Numbered from the stretch's first letter, positions 9,019 through 18,143 are shown. The stretch is DNA of 64,000 bases from Calothrix sp. NIES-4105 (GCF_002368415.1 NZ_AP018290.1:1119470-1183469), one strand, 5' to 3'. Made by a program: numbers and translations. The notes: generated from the letters alone by a model not told the origin.

Positions 9019-9081
9019 GTTGGGGGGTTAGGTTTTCCACATAATTATAGAAAGACAAAGAAAGCGAAAGTAGATAAAAAT

Positions 9082-9582
9082 ATGAAACATGCATTAATTG
9101 GATTTTTTGACACCCACACTGAGTTAGATAAAGCTATAGGAGAAGTATACAAAGCTGGGTTTCCATTGAGTCAATTTTCAATCGTAGGAAAAGAACAATC
9201 TAGCCCCGATTTTGTCAGTTGGCAGCAAACAGCCATAAGCGGCGCCTCACACGTTGGACAAGTCGGAGCAGTTTTTGGTGGACTGCTTGGTTTATTGGTC
9301 GGAAGTAGTGTTTTATCAATACCCGGACTCGGCGCCGTTTTTATGGCAGGACCAATTGCTGGCTTAATTGCTGGCGAAGTTGGCGGTCTTGCAGCAGGGG
9401 GAATCGTAGGGACAATGGTGGGAAAATTAAAGTTTGCTCATCACAAAGCCATATTTTGTGAACAAGCTATACAAGCAGGAAAATACGCGCTTCTGTTTCT
9501 AGGTACACCTCATCAGCAAGAACAAATAAGAAATACTCTACTGAGTGCTGGTTATAACTTAGATACTACAGAATGCCAATAA
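9082..9582 (+). CDS. General-stress-type protein with glycine-rich membrane segment
   Basis: The ATG at 9082 gives 166 residues. A longer open frame from a GTG at 8980 only adds translated repeat DNA and is rejected. The N-terminus (MKHALIGFFDTHTELDKAIGEVYKAGFPLSQFSIVG) resembles the heat-induced/general stress protein 17M family, which has a ferredoxin-like fold for regulation or ligand binding. The middle (about 55-120) is a glycine/alanine-rich hydrophobic stretch, possibly two membrane helices. The C-terminus repeats the fold (KAIFCEQAIQAGKYALLFL). The family has no known activity. It lies 145 bases upstream of a sigma factor gene. Confidence 0.75.
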   Translation: MKHALIGFFDTHTELDKAIGEVYKAGFPLSQFSIVGKEQSSPDFVSWQQTAISGASHVGQVGAVFGGLLGLLVGSSVLSIPGLGAVFMAGPIAGLIAGEVGGLAAGGIVGTMVGKLKFAHHKAIFCEQAIQAGKYALLFLGTPHQQEQIRNTLLSAGYNLDTTECQ

Positions 9583-9726
9583 AATATTATCTATTTTTTA
9601 GTACAAAAATCATATCACATTAAATCTAAGAAAAAATATTTGTTTTTTAAATGAAAACTTAGAATGTTCTCAGCAAATTCTCAGTTAATAAGCTGATAAT
9701 AATCGGATTAGGAGGCTAAGTTAAGC

Positions 9727-10725
9727 ATGAATAACCCAAATATCAAAACTAATGTAACTAGCAATCAAAAAGAAAAATACCACCATTCAAATGATATTGT
9801 TAAAACTTTTCTTTGTGAGATTGGACGTATACCATTATTGACTATTGAGCAAGAAGTATTTTATGCGAAACAAGTTCAGCAGATGATGGTTTTGCTCGAA
9901 GCTAAGGAAAAATTAGAATTTGAATTAAAGCATGAGCCTACAAATTTAGCATGGGCTAATAGAATGCAGTTGAGTGAAGAAACACTTTTAGAACAACTAA
10001 GTCAAGGACATATTGCCAAGCAGGCAATGATTCAAGCTAATTTAAGATTAGTAGTTTCTATCGCTAAGAAATACCTAAAACGGAATGTGGAATTTTTAGA
10101 TTTAATTCAGGAAGGAACGCTAGGATTAGAACGGGGGGTAGAAAAATTTGACCCGACTCTTGGTTATAAATTTTCGACCTATGGTTATTGGTGGATTCGT
10201 CAAGCTATCACAAGAGCAATTTCTCAACAAGGACGCATCATTCGTTTACCCGTCCACATCACAGAGAAATTAAATAAAATTAAGCGCGTTCAGCGAGAAT
10301 TGTCTCAAAAACTAAGTCGCACCCCAAATGTAACAGAAATCGCTCAAGCATTATCTTTAGACCCTCAACAAATTCGAGATTGTCTGCTAATGGCTCGCCA
10401 ACCTTTATCTTTAGATACACGGATTAGCTCAGATAAAGATACTGTACTGGAAGATACATTAAAAGATGAAAAACTTGATACTAAACTAGATGCAGACCAG
10501 GAATTTTTATGCCAAGATATTGATAAACTGTTATTAATGCTACCTCCTTTACAACGGGAAATTTTGAGTTTACGCTTTGGTTTAATTAATGAAAAAGAAC
10601 TATCTTTAGCACAGGTTAGTCTACGTATAGGAATTAGCCGCGAACGAGTGCGACAGCTAGAAAAACAAGCTCTCAGTACGTTACGAAGATACCGAGATAA
10701 AGTACACGGTCATATAGCTAGCTAA
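9727..10725 (+). CDS. Group 2 sigma-70 family RNA polymerase sigma factor
   Basis: 332 residues with a TAGGAGG ribosome site. It has region 1.2 (FLCEIGRIPLLT), region 2 (NLRLVVSIAKKYLKR, LDLIQEGTLGLERGVEKFDP, FSTYGYWWIRQAITRAI), region 3 (VHITEKLNKIKR) and region 4 (LPPLQREILSLRFGL, SRERVRQLEKQAL). There is no long region 1.1, which places it with the non-essential group 2 factors (SigB-SigE type) used by cyanobacteria for stress and nutrient responses. It is 23 bases upstream of a cellulose synthase-like gene, suggesting that the factor or its signal controls matrix production. Confidence 0.93.
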   Translation: MNNPNIKTNVTSNQKEKYHHSNDIVKTFLCEIGRIPLLTIEQEVFYAKQVQQMMVLLEAKEKLEFELKHEPTNLAWANRMQLSEETLLEQLSQGHIAKQAMIQANLRLVVSIAKKYLKRNVEFLDLIQEGTLGLERGVEKFDPTLGYKFSTYGYWWIRQAITRAISQQGRIIRLPVHITEKLNKIKRVQRELSQKLSRTPNVTEIAQALSLDPQQIRDCLLMARQPLSLDTRISSDKDTVLEDTLKDEKLDTKLDADQEFLCQDIDKLLLMLPPLQREILSLRFGLINEKELSLAQVSLRIGISRERVRQLEKQALSTLRRYRDKVHGHIAS

Positions 10726-10748
10726 TAATTATTCTTAGGCAAAACAAA

Positions 10749-13016
10749 ATGAGAATTACACACGACAAAAAAGACTCTCATCGTATCGAAAGTAAACATT
10801 TATTTAAATTCCGCACGGCAACATTAGTTATATTAGCCATTGTTGCCTTATCTGCCATTATCGTTTTAGCATGGTTTAATGGTGAAGGTACAATTAACAG
10901 AATTTTTTCCCAAATAAATGCTTTCGAGCAAAAACCACCAATGTGGTTAGCAGTACCAATGGTAGCAGTAAAATATTTACTAGTACCTACTGTTGCAGTT
11001 TTTATAGCATTACTATTAGTTAAAAAAATTTCCCCCCAACCTCGTGTTTGGTCGCGATGGTTGGTAATAGGGATGCTGATTTTTTTAACTGGACGCTATT
11101 TAACATGGCGAATTTTTACCACTCTAAATGTTTCAACTCCTCTAAATGGCGTTTTTAGCCTAGGATTATTTTTCCTAGAAATGATTATTTTGATTAGTAG
11201 CACTATCCAACTCTTTTTAATGTTAAGCGTCAAAGACCGTCGCCAAGAAGCTTCGGAAAATTCCTTAGCTGCTATTCATAATAATTTTACTCCCAACGTT
11301 GATATTTTGATACCAACTTACAATGAACCTGTATTTATTCTACGTCGGACAATTATTGGTTGCCAAGCTTTAGATTATACCAACAAAAAAATATATCTGC
11401 TAGATGATACCCGGCGCCCAGAAATGAAAGCATTAGCAGAAGAATTAGGGTGTAATTATTTAACGCGGGCTGATAATCTTCATGCAAAAGCAGGTAACTT
11501 AAATAATGCTTTTACTAAGATTAATGGTGAATTTATAGTAGTTTTTGATGCTGATTTTATTCCTACCAAAAACTTTTTAACTCGCACTATTGGGTTTTTT
11601 CAAGATGAGAAAGTTGCTCTTGTACAAACACCTCAAACCTTTTATAATGCTGACCCAATTGCTCGCAATTTGGGTTTAGAAAACGTTATTACCCCAGAAG
11701 AAGAAGTTTTTTATCGCCAAATTCAACCAATCAAAGATGGAGCGGGTAGTGTGGTTTGCGCTGGAACTTCTTTTGTTGTGCGTCGCAGTGCATTAGAAGA
11801 AACAGGAGGTTTTGTTACTGAATCTTTGAGCGAAGATTACTTTACAGGAATTCGCCTTTCCGCAAAAGGTTATAAATTAATTTATTTAGATGAAAAATTA
11901 AGTGCAGGTTTAGCTGCCGAGAATATTTCAGCCCATGCTACTCAAAGATTGCGCTGGGCACAAGGTACGCTCCAAGCCTTTTTTATTCAATCTAACCCTT
12001 TAACAATTCGTGGATTGCGACCAATACAAAGACTTGCTCACTTAGAGGGGTTGCTACATTGGTTTACTAGTATTTCTCGTGTCGGATTTTTGATGATGCC
12101 ATTAGCTTATTCATTTTTAAACGTTATCCCTATTCACGCGACCGAAACCGAAACATTGTATTATTTTTTGCCTTATTTCGGCGCCAACATAACTGTTTTT
12201 TCTTGGTTAAATTCCCGTTCGCGTTCTGCTATACTATCAGAAATTTACAGTTTAGTATTTGCTTTTCCCCTAGCGCTGACTGTGATTCAAGTAATGTTAA
12301 ATCCATTCTCAAAAGGATTCAATGTCACTCCAAAAGGTACGGTGAATAATAAATATTATTTTAATTGGAGTTTAGCTTTACCTTTAATTGTTTTGTTTAT
12401 TGCCACTGCTGTCAGTTTTTGGCGAAACCTGGGAATGTGTCTGATGAAATTGTCGATAGGAGTAAGTACGCCTGAACTGGTGCAACATGTTGAAGGTCTT
12501 GGTTTGGGCTGGATTTGGAGCGCTTATAACTTGATATTGCTTGCCGTTTCTTTATTAATTTTAATCGATGCTCCTAAATCAGATGCATATGAATGGTTTG
12601 ATTTACGACGAGTGGTTTGTTTAACTTTAGATGGAAAGCAGGTGTGGGGTGTAACAACAATAATATCAGAAATTGGGGCAGAAATTGCTCTTACTCAAAA
12701 ACCTCCAATGAATTTAGTTGTAAATCAACAAGTTAATTTAGAAATTCTTGAGTCAGATTTACAATTAGAGGGAATAATTCTTAGCAGTAGACTTATAAAT
12801 CAATTTCCCATTCTTAGAATACAGTTTGACTCAATCACTTTAGAACAGCACCGTAGCTTGGTGGAAATGTTATTCTGTCGTCCAGGGCAATGGAAGCAAT
12901 ACTGTACGCCAAATGAATTTAGTTCATTTTTGTTGTTATTAAGAATTTTATCTAGACCAAAGATAATTTTTGATAGGAACTTGGATGCGAGTGTGGTGAA
13001 AGTTAACAAAGTTTAA
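10749..13016 (+). CDS. Cellulose synthase-like glycosyltransferase (BcsA type)
   Basis: 755 residues. N-terminal membrane helices (about 25-45, 65-90, 95-115, 130-155) are followed by a GT2 domain with the UDP-sugar aspartates (LLDDTRRP near 217, FDADF near 266), the catalytic SEDYFTG (near 360) and the QRLRWAQG motif (near 398). More membrane helices follow, and a C-terminal domain (from about 610) starts YEWFDLRRVV, which looks like a PilZ domain of the c-di-GMP-activated type, although the usual second motif is poor. The enzyme polymerises glucose from UDP-glucose and exports it. No bcsB or cellulase gene is next to it, as is common in cyanobacteria, where such enzymes make a cellulose-like matrix. 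Confidence 0.9.
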   Translation: MRITHDKKDSHRIESKHLFKFRTATLVILAIVALSAIIVLAWFNGEGTINRIFSQINAFEQKPPMWLAVPMVAVKYLLVPTVAVFIALLLVKKISPQPRVWSRWLVIGMLIFLTGRYLTWRIFTTLNVSTPLNGVFSLGLFFLEMIILISSTIQLFLMLSVKDRRQEASENSLAAIHNNFTPNVDILIPTYNEPVFILRRTIIGCQALDYTNKKIYLLDDTRRPEMKALAEELGCNYLTRADNLHAKAGNLNNAFTKINGEFIVVFDADFIPTKNFLTRTIGFFQDEKVALVQTPQTFYNADPIARNLGLENVITPEEEVFYRQIQPIKDGAGSVVCAGTSFVVRRSALEETGGFVTESLSEDYFTGIRLSAKGYKLIYLDEKLSAGLAAENISAHATQRLRWAQGTLQAFFIQSNPLTIRGLRPIQRLAHLEGLLHWFTSISRVGFLMMPLAYSFLNVIPIHATETETLYYFLPYFGANITVFSWLNSRSRSAILSEIYSLVFAFPLALTVIQVMLNPFSKGFNVTPKGTVNNKYYFNWSLALPLIVLFIATAVSFWRNLGMCLMKLSIGVSTPELVQHVEGLGLGWIWSAYNLILLAVSLLILIDAPKSDAYEWFDLRRVVCLTLDGKQVWGVTTIISEIGAEIALTQKPPMNLVVNQQVNLEILESDLQLEGIILSSRLINQFPILRIQFDSITLEQHRSLVEMLFCRPGQWKQYCTPNEFSSFLLLLRILSRPKIIFDRNLDASVVKVNKV

Positions 13017-13088
13017 TTTTTTAACAAGCTCTGATTGAGTCAAAGTATATATATTATACATTTGTAAGACTTTAGCACAAATAGTTTT

Positions 13089-13652
13089 ATGTATGGGGTG
13101 GCAATAATGATGCTTTCAACTGAAGCGGCTACCAAAGCAATTGGAACAATTATTGTTCCTGCGGTTTTGATTTCCGCCTGCGCGATTTTGCTTAACGGGT
13201 TAATACTGCGCTACAAAGCCATTGAGGACTTACTACGTTCTTTGAACCATGAGTGGCTAAATTTAAAGGAAATCGATGCAGGTAATGGTAATATCAGCAT
13301 AGACCGAGTTTATCATTTGGAACATTTAATTTCTAAGCTGTTTGTTCATCATCATATCCTGCACGATGTACTAATTTATATTTACCTATCTATTCTTATC
13401 TTTGTAGTTGATATGCTGGCGATTGCTGTTGCCGGAGCAACTTCAATTCAATGGGTTTCCTACTTGGTGTTATTTATTTTCCTATTAGGAGTAGGAATTC
13501 TCTGCTGGAGCTTATTTCTTACCTGTTATGAAATGCGCGCGGCTCATGAATTTATCCAAATTGAGTTACAAAAAAGCTGTCATTCATGCAATTCAAGACG
13601 AGGAAAAAGTCGCGCTAGCTTATTTAATTACAGTTCCACTTTTCATCACTAA
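13089..13652 (+). CDS. DUF2721-like membrane protein
   Basis: 187 residues. The start may be 13089 or the ATG at 13107, which begins directly with MMLSTEA. The family-like N-terminal helix (AIGTIIVPAVLISACAIL) is followed by a soluble helical segment with LILRYKAIEDLLRSL. Two more helices (about 95-118 and 122-147) end in a cytoplasmic tail. DUF2721 proteins are small three-helix membrane proteins of unknown function. It lies 72 bases after the cellulose synthase-like gene and just before the second Crp-like gene, so it may be transcribed with either. Confidence 0.78.
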   Translation: MYGVAIMMLSTEAATKAIGTIIVPAVLISACAILLNGLILRYKAIEDLLRSLNHEWLNLKEIDAGNGNISIDRVYHLEHLISKLFVHHHILHDVLIYIYLSILIFVVDMLAIAVAGATSIQWVSYLVLFIFLLGVGILCWSLFLTCYEMRAAHEFIQIELQKSCHSCNSRRGKSRASLFNYSSTFHH

Positions 13653-13672
13653 GATAATTTAATCATGTATTT

Positions 13673-14290
13673 ATGAAGTTTGAAATCAATCAGATATCCG
13701 CATTACAATCTGCAATTAGTTATCAAAATTTAGCAGTTGGAGAAATTCTTTTTAATCAAAATGAGCTTGCACAAGCAATTTTCGTTGTTGATTATGGATG
13801 TATCAAGCTGGTTCATTATACAAATACAGGTGGAACTGTCAATCATTACCTAGTCAAACCTGGGGAGTATTTTGCAGAAGTATCACTGTTTAACGATGTT
13901 TATGTTTGTACTGCAGTTGCTCAACTCCCAACAAGAATCATTTCTATTTCCAAGCAGCTATTTTCACAAGCATTAGAGCATGATGTCAACTTATCGAAAG
14001 CTTTTACAGAGCAGTTAGCACGACGCTTGCACTACACTAAGCTGCTATTAGAACTGCGGGGAATGCGCTCTGCGCGCGACCGCGTATTACATTACCTACA
14101 TGTTATTACTCCTCCTAATCAAAAAATCATCAATTTAGAGCATCCGCTCAAAGACATCGCTAATGATATTGGAATTACTCCTGAAGTATTATCGCGTACA
14201 TTAACTAAACTACAAAATGAAGGTGTAATTACCCGTATCAAGAAAAAAATTATCCTCCAATCCAAATTTCTCACCCTAGGCGCCATGTAA
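13673..14290 (+). CDS. Crp/Fnr family transcription regulator (copy 2)
   Basis: 205 residues, paralogous over its full length to the protein at 3294-3908: FNQNELAQAIFVV, HYTNTGGTVNHYLVKPGEYFAEVSLF, LRGMRSARDRVLHYLHV, and a winged helix with ITPEVLSRTLTKLQNEGVI. The N-terminal barrel should bind a small ligand and the C-terminal domain binds DNA. No Fe-S cysteine cluster is seen. It stands beside, and is convergent with, a chlorite dismutase-like gene. A paralogue of the small exported protein found near copy 1 lies 0.9 kb downstream, so a regulator plus small-protein set appears twice in this window. Confidence 0.9.
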   Translation: MKFEINQISALQSAISYQNLAVGEILFNQNELAQAIFVVDYGCIKLVHYTNTGGTVNHYLVKPGEYFAEVSLFNDVYVCTAVAQLPTRIISISKQLFSQALEHDVNLSKAFTEQLARRLHYTKLLLELRGMRSARDRVLHYLHVITPPNQKIINLEHPLKDIANDIGITPEVLSRTLTKLQNEGVITRIKKKIILQSKFLTLGAM

Positions 14291-14319
14291 GGTTTAATTT
14301 ATGAGTACAAATTCACTGA

Positions 14320-14877
14320 TTAGACAATATAGTCCCGCTCTAAGCGAACTTCAACCTCACGTTCCACATACTCCCATTCTTTGCTTGCACGCATCCGCAA
14401 TAATAATTCATCAAAAGCCTTAGTGTGTTCCGGTGCGAATTCAAACCATGTGAGAAAATCAAATGGTTCTCCGAGATCACGACAGTGAAGCAACCGACGC
14501 GCAACTCCTGGAAGATACTCCAAACCAACAGCTGTATGATGAGACTCTTCCTCAAAAATTGCTCGCCGCTCATCTTGTGCCATTTCCCACCACTGGAGAG
14601 ATTTTTTAATCGGAATCAGCACCGCAGAAACTGCTTCCGAGCGATTTAGCACAGGTTGTACTGCTTGTAGAACATCGAGTTCATTACGCATAGCATAGCG
14701 AATATTACTACTAAAACCTTGTAGAATCCACGAACTATCTAATGGCAATTCTGCGACTGCATCATTCACCACATTTACTCTTTCAGCATGTTCTAAACTA
14801 ATTCCAAAAACACCGCGAATATCTACCACTCTCCATATACCCTGATTGCCACCAATAAACGAATATCTGTTGTTCAT
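14320..14877 (-). CDS. Chlorite dismutase-like heme protein (short dimeric cyanobacterial type)
   Basis: 185 residues, the length of the short dimeric chlorite dismutases. The C-terminal half has the family block WWEMAQDERRAIF, HHTAVGLEYLPGVARRL and FDFLTWFEFAPEHTKAFDELL. H114 and R127 fall where the proximal heme histidine and distal arginine lie in the characterised cyanobacterial enzyme, which converts chlorite to chloride and oxygen. Related proteins include coproheme decarboxylases, but those are longer. Its chlorine or redox chemistry fits neighbours such as MsrB and the MerA-like flavoenzyme. The natural substrate in cyanobacteria is uncertain. Confidence 0.84.
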   Translation of the reverse strand: MNNRYSFIGGNQGIWRVVDIRGVFGISLEHAERVNVVNDAVAELPLDSSWILQGFSSNIRYAMRNELDVLQAVQPVLNRSEAVSAVLIPIKKSLQWWEMAQDERRAIFEEESHHTAVGLEYLPGVARRLLHCRDLGEPFDFLTWFEFAPEHTKAFDELLLRMRASKEWEYVEREVEVRLERDYIV

Positions 14878-15199
14878 AATAGTTACTATTGAATCATGGA
14901 ATCAATCTAAAATAGGAAATTATCAAATTCAGTCAAACATTTTTCTAAATATTATATTGCTGCGGCACAAAAGTCAATATTAACAATATTTATAATTTTA
15001 TAATTTTGTAACATTAAAAATTTTTGTATGTAAAGTTTATCCAAGAAATTGATTCTAATCATGTACAACCGAAAGTATAAAAGATAGGCTTCTACTGCAA
15101 ATGCTAATAATCGTCAGAAATTATTAATCAAATCTTAAGTTTGATTAATTTGGAATTAGCGAAGTTAGCAGTAATTTTTAAAGTACCGGAGTACACGCA
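14878..15199. other. Intergenic, divergent promoter region
   Basis: 322 bases between the divergent chlorite dismutase-like gene and the lipoprotein gene. It is very A+T rich (especially 14930-15040). It contains GAAAGTATAAAA at 15071-15082, a sequence also found ahead of genes at 5331 and 63368. No open frame or repeat of note. Confidence 0.6.
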
Positions 15200-15637
15200 A
15201 TGAAATCTCATTATTTACTAACAATCCTTCTAGCGAGCATCATCACTGCTTGCTCTGCTCCTGCTAATGAAACCAATAATAGTACTGCACCTGAACCTGT
15301 TCCTGTTGCAAAAACCAATAGCAGTACTGCACCAGAACCTGTTCCTGTTGATAAAAATAATAGCAAAGAGATGAAAGATTTAACGGGCATGACTCCTCAG
15401 CAACACATCGAAAAGATTGCAGCCAATAAAGGAAAATTTGGTACTGGCGATATAATGCGTCGTTTTTTCTTCGGAAATCTCGAACCATTAGGTACTCAAC
15501 CTGGAGGAGCTGGAATGGTTGTCAATCTTTTTAATAAAAAAAATGATGTAACATTTTCCTATTGTACAACTTACGATGTAGTAGTAGCAGTGAAAAAAGG
15601 TAAAGTAACTGAATTTCCAGCAGCAGAAGTTAAATAA
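15200..15637 (+). CDS. Small lipoprotein, paralogue of the exported protein at 4844-5218
   Basis: 145 residues. A lipoprotein signal ends in LASIITAC (lipobox cysteine near 18). A tandem acidic/proline linker follows: TNNSTAPEPVPVAK and TNSSTAPEPVPVDK are two near-identical 15-mers. The domain that comes next (about 55-145) is strongly similar to the protein at 4844: RRFFFGNLEPLG, QPGGAGMVVNLFNK, FSYCTTYDVVVA. Family unnamed as far as I can tell. The two versions differ in anchoring (soluble signal peptide versus lipid anchor). It is followed closely by the amidinotransferase gene. Confidence 0.85.
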   Translation: MKSHYLLTILLASIITACSAPANETNNSTAPEPVPVAKTNSSTAPEPVPVDKNNSKEMKDLTGMTPQQHIEKIAANKGKFGTGDIMRRFFFGNLEPLGTQPGGAGMVVNLFNKKNDVTFSYCTTYDVVVAVKKGKVTEFPAAEVK

Positions 15638-15689
15638 TAGTAGTACAACTGGGTTTTTGATTCTAGCGACTACAAAACAGATTGAAGCT

Positions 15690-16796
15690 ATGAGCGAATT
15701 TATGCAAGCATCTATCAAAAACGAAAATAACGTTTGCCCCGTCAACTCTTACAATGAATGGGATCCGCTTGAAGAAGTGATTGTCGGTCGATTAGAGGGA
15801 GCTAACATTCCTCCATATCACGTTATCGTTACTTATAACCTCCCTCGCTCTACGGCTAGATTATACCGTTTGTTTGCAGGACATCGATACCCAAGCTTTC
15901 TTATTAAACGTGCCCAAAAGGCTTTAGATGAGTTTATTCATATTCTCAATTCCGAAGGTGTTATCGTTAGACAACCAGATTTAACAAATTTCTCTGTTCA
16001 ATACAAAACACCGTATTGGAAATCAAAAGGTTTTTGTACCGCTTGTCCAAGAGATGGCTTTTTGGTGATTGGAAATGAGATTATAGAAACACCAATGCCT
16101 TGGCGCTCACGCTATTTTGAGGCGTTTGCTTACCGCTCGCTTTTCAAAGAATATTTTCTCAAAGGCGCCAAGTGGACTGCTGTACCAAAACCGCAGCTAC
16201 TTGATGAACTTTATCAACATAATTTTCAACCACCTATCTTAGGTGAACCAATTCGCTACATAATCAACGAATTTGAACCTGTCTTTGATGCCGCAGATTT
16301 TATTCGTTGCGGCAAAGACTTATTTGTTACTAAAAGTAATGTAACAAACGCTTTAGGAATTGAATGGTTGCGAAGGCATTTAGGCGGAACGTATACAATT
16401 CACGAAATTGAAAGTAAATGTCCCACCCCTATGCACATAGATTCTACATTTCTACCTTTGGCGCCTGGTAAAGTATTAGTTAATCCGGAATATGTAGACG
16501 TTGAAAGGCTACCGAGCATTCTCAAATCATGGGATATACTGATAGCCCCCCAACCTGATCCTGTTTCTGGAATAACAGGAGCAATGTGCAGCAAATGGAT
16601 TAGCTTGAATATGCTAATGCTAGATGAAAAACGAGTCATCGTGGATAGAACACAAGAATCGATGATTAAATCCTTAAAAGATTGGGGGTTTGAGCCAATA
16701 CCCTGTTCATTCATGGACTTTGCCCCTTTTGGCGGCTCTTTTCATTGTGCGACTTTAGATGTGAGGAGAAGAGGAGAGCTACAATCATATTTTTAA
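15690..16796 (+). CDS. Glycine amidinotransferase-like enzyme
   Basis: 368 residues from the ATG at 15690; an in-frame TTG at 15657 would add 11 residues. It is very similar to L-arginine:glycine amidinotransferase throughout: CPVNSYNEWDPLEEVIVGR, GNEIIETPMPWRSRYFE, EFEPVFDAADFIR (catalytic Asp), PMHIDSTF (catalytic His) and GSFHCATLDVRRRG (catalytic Cys near 353). The family moves an amidino group from arginine to an amine. In cyanobacteria, relatives (CyrA, SxtG) start toxin pathways, but no toxin genes are in this window, so guanidinoacetate or another guanidino compound as osmolyte or intermediate is more likely. The acceptor amine cannot be read from the sequence. Confidence 0.88.
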   Translation: MSEFMQASIKNENNVCPVNSYNEWDPLEEVIVGRLEGANIPPYHVIVTYNLPRSTARLYRLFAGHRYPSFLIKRAQKALDEFIHILNSEGVIVRQPDLTNFSVQYKTPYWKSKGFCTACPRDGFLVIGNEIIETPMPWRSRYFEAFAYRSLFKEYFLKGAKWTAVPKPQLLDELYQHNFQPPILGEPIRYIINEFEPVFDAADFIRCGKDLFVTKSNVTNALGIEWLRRHLGGTYTIHEIESKCPTPMHIDSTFLPLAPGKVLVNPEYVDVERLPSILKSWDILIAPQPDPVSGITGAMCSKWISLNMLMLDEKRVIVDRTQESMIKSLKDWGFEPIPCSFMDFAPFGGSFHCATLDVRRRGELQSYF

Positions 16797-16899
16797 AAAA
16801 TGCTTTGAAACACATTCTTAGCAAATTTTAATTATTTTATCAGGGCTAATTAAGGCTAAAAATTCATACTATTAGTTAGCATTCTCGGTAAAACAAATC

Positions 16900-17394
16900 A
16901 TGAAAAAACGGTATTTTTTACAAGCTAGTACAGCAATGGTTGGCACAGCATGGTTATCGCACTATTTTACAGGAAGGTCAAAAGTTATGGGAATTGCAAA
17001 GAATGAGTTTGAAATTAGCAAAACTAACGAAGAGTGGCGCCAAATTTTAACAGCCGAACAGTTTCGTGTGTTGCGTAAACATGGAACTGAAGTCGCTGGT
17101 AGTAGCCTTCTTGATAAACAATATAGTAAAGGTACTTATGCATGTGCTGCCTGCAAATTACCACTTTTTACATCCAATACCAAATTCAACAGTCATACAG
17201 GATGGCCAAGTTTTTATGAACCTGTTGATGGAGCGGTTGCTACAACCGTAGACAACTCATTGTTTATGACCAGGGTTGAAGTACATTGTCGTCGCTGCGG
17301 TGGGCATTTGGGTCATGTGTTTGATGATGGTCCTCTTCCTACGGGTAAGCGTTATTGCATGAATGGCGTGGCAATGAAGTTTACAGAAGCATGA
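16900..17394 (+). CDS. msrB: Peptide methionine (R)-S-oxide reductase
   Basis: 164 residues. It reduces methionine-R-sulfoxide in proteins. Zinc cysteines C82/C85 (CAAC) and C130/C133 (CRRC), the substrate motif HTGWPSF and the catalytic C153 in RYCMNGVAM are all present. Residues 1-30 form an extra hydrophobic leader beginning MKKRYFLQAST, which resembles a Tat-type signal but has KK rather than RR. A second start at M30 would give the usual cytosolic length. Export would place it with the lipoprotein and other envelope proteins of this neighbourhood. Confidence 0.93.
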   Translation: MKKRYFLQASTAMVGTAWLSHYFTGRSKVMGIAKNEFEISKTNEEWRQILTAEQFRVLRKHGTEVAGSSLLDKQYSKGTYACAACKLPLFTSNTKFNSHTGWPSFYEPVDGAVATTVDNSLFMTRVEVHCRRCGGHLGHVFDDGPLPTGKRYCMNGVAMKFTEA

Positions 17395-17537
17395 AGCGGA
17401 ATACATCAACGTGTTAATACTGATTTTCAACATTTACAATAAACATAGATTTTTGCCAATAACACCACATCCAGTTACGCTTGTCCAAAGTTTTTAGGCG
17501 CAGATGATAGTCACTTAAACATCCCAAGTATATTTTT

Positions 17538-18143
17538 ATGATGATCGACACCGATAAAAACAAGCAGGAGAAATTTGACGACCCCATGATAGATGCTGTG
17601 AGAACACTACTTATAGGTGTGGGAGAAGACCCAGAACGTGAGGGACTCCAGAAGACACCTAAGCGGGTTGCTGAAGCAATGCGGTTTCTCACTAGTGGCT
17701 ACAATCAGTCATTAGAAGAGATTATTAACGATGCTATCTTTGATGAGGGTCATAACGAAATGGTTATCGTTAGGGACATCAATATCTTCAGCCTTTGCGA
17801 ACACCACATGCTACCATTCATGGGTAAAGCTCACGTTGCCTATATACCCAATCAAAAAGTCGTCGGTCTGAGTAAACTAGCCCGAATTGTCGAGATGTAT
17901 TCCCGCCGTTTGCAGGTGCAAGAGCGACTGACGCGCCAAATTGCAACAGCAATCGAAACCATTTTAGTGCCACAGGGAGTTGCCGTTGTCATCGAAGCTA
18001 GTCACATGTGTATGGTCATGCGTGGCGTTCAAAAACCAGGTTCGTGGACAGTTACCAGTGCTATGGTCGGTTCGTTTATGCAAAACCAAAAGACTCGCCA
18101 AGAATTCTTAAACCTGATTCGTCATCACAATACTTTTTTCTAA
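17538..18143 (+). CDS. folE: GTP cyclohydrolase I
   Basis: 201 residues. It converts GTP to dihydroneopterin triphosphate, the first step of folate and pterin synthesis. Signatures are [17 protein letters not shown], the zinc-binding [11 protein letters not shown], the pterin site [24 protein letters not shown], and [15 protein letters not shown] with the third zinc cysteine. Full length, all key residues present. Cyanobacteria often have a second copy for pterin glycosides, so this need not be the only folE. It lies alone between msrB and the flavoenzyme gene. Confidence 0.95.
   Translation: MMIDTDKNKQEKFDDPMIDAVRTLLIGVGEDPEREGLQKTPKRVAEAMRFLTSGYNQSLEEIINDAIFDEGHNEMVIVRDINIFSLCEHHMLPFMGKAHVAYIPNQKVVGLSKLARIVEMYSRRLQVQERLTRQIATAIETILVPQGVAVVIEASHMCMVMRGVQKPGSWTVTSAMVGSFMQNQKTRQEFLNLIRHHNTFF

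Noticed and set aside
8980-9081. Upstream extension of the stress protein from a GTG
   Set aside because: The extension is translated from a palindromic intergenic repeat; the ATG at 9082 starts directly with conserved sequence.
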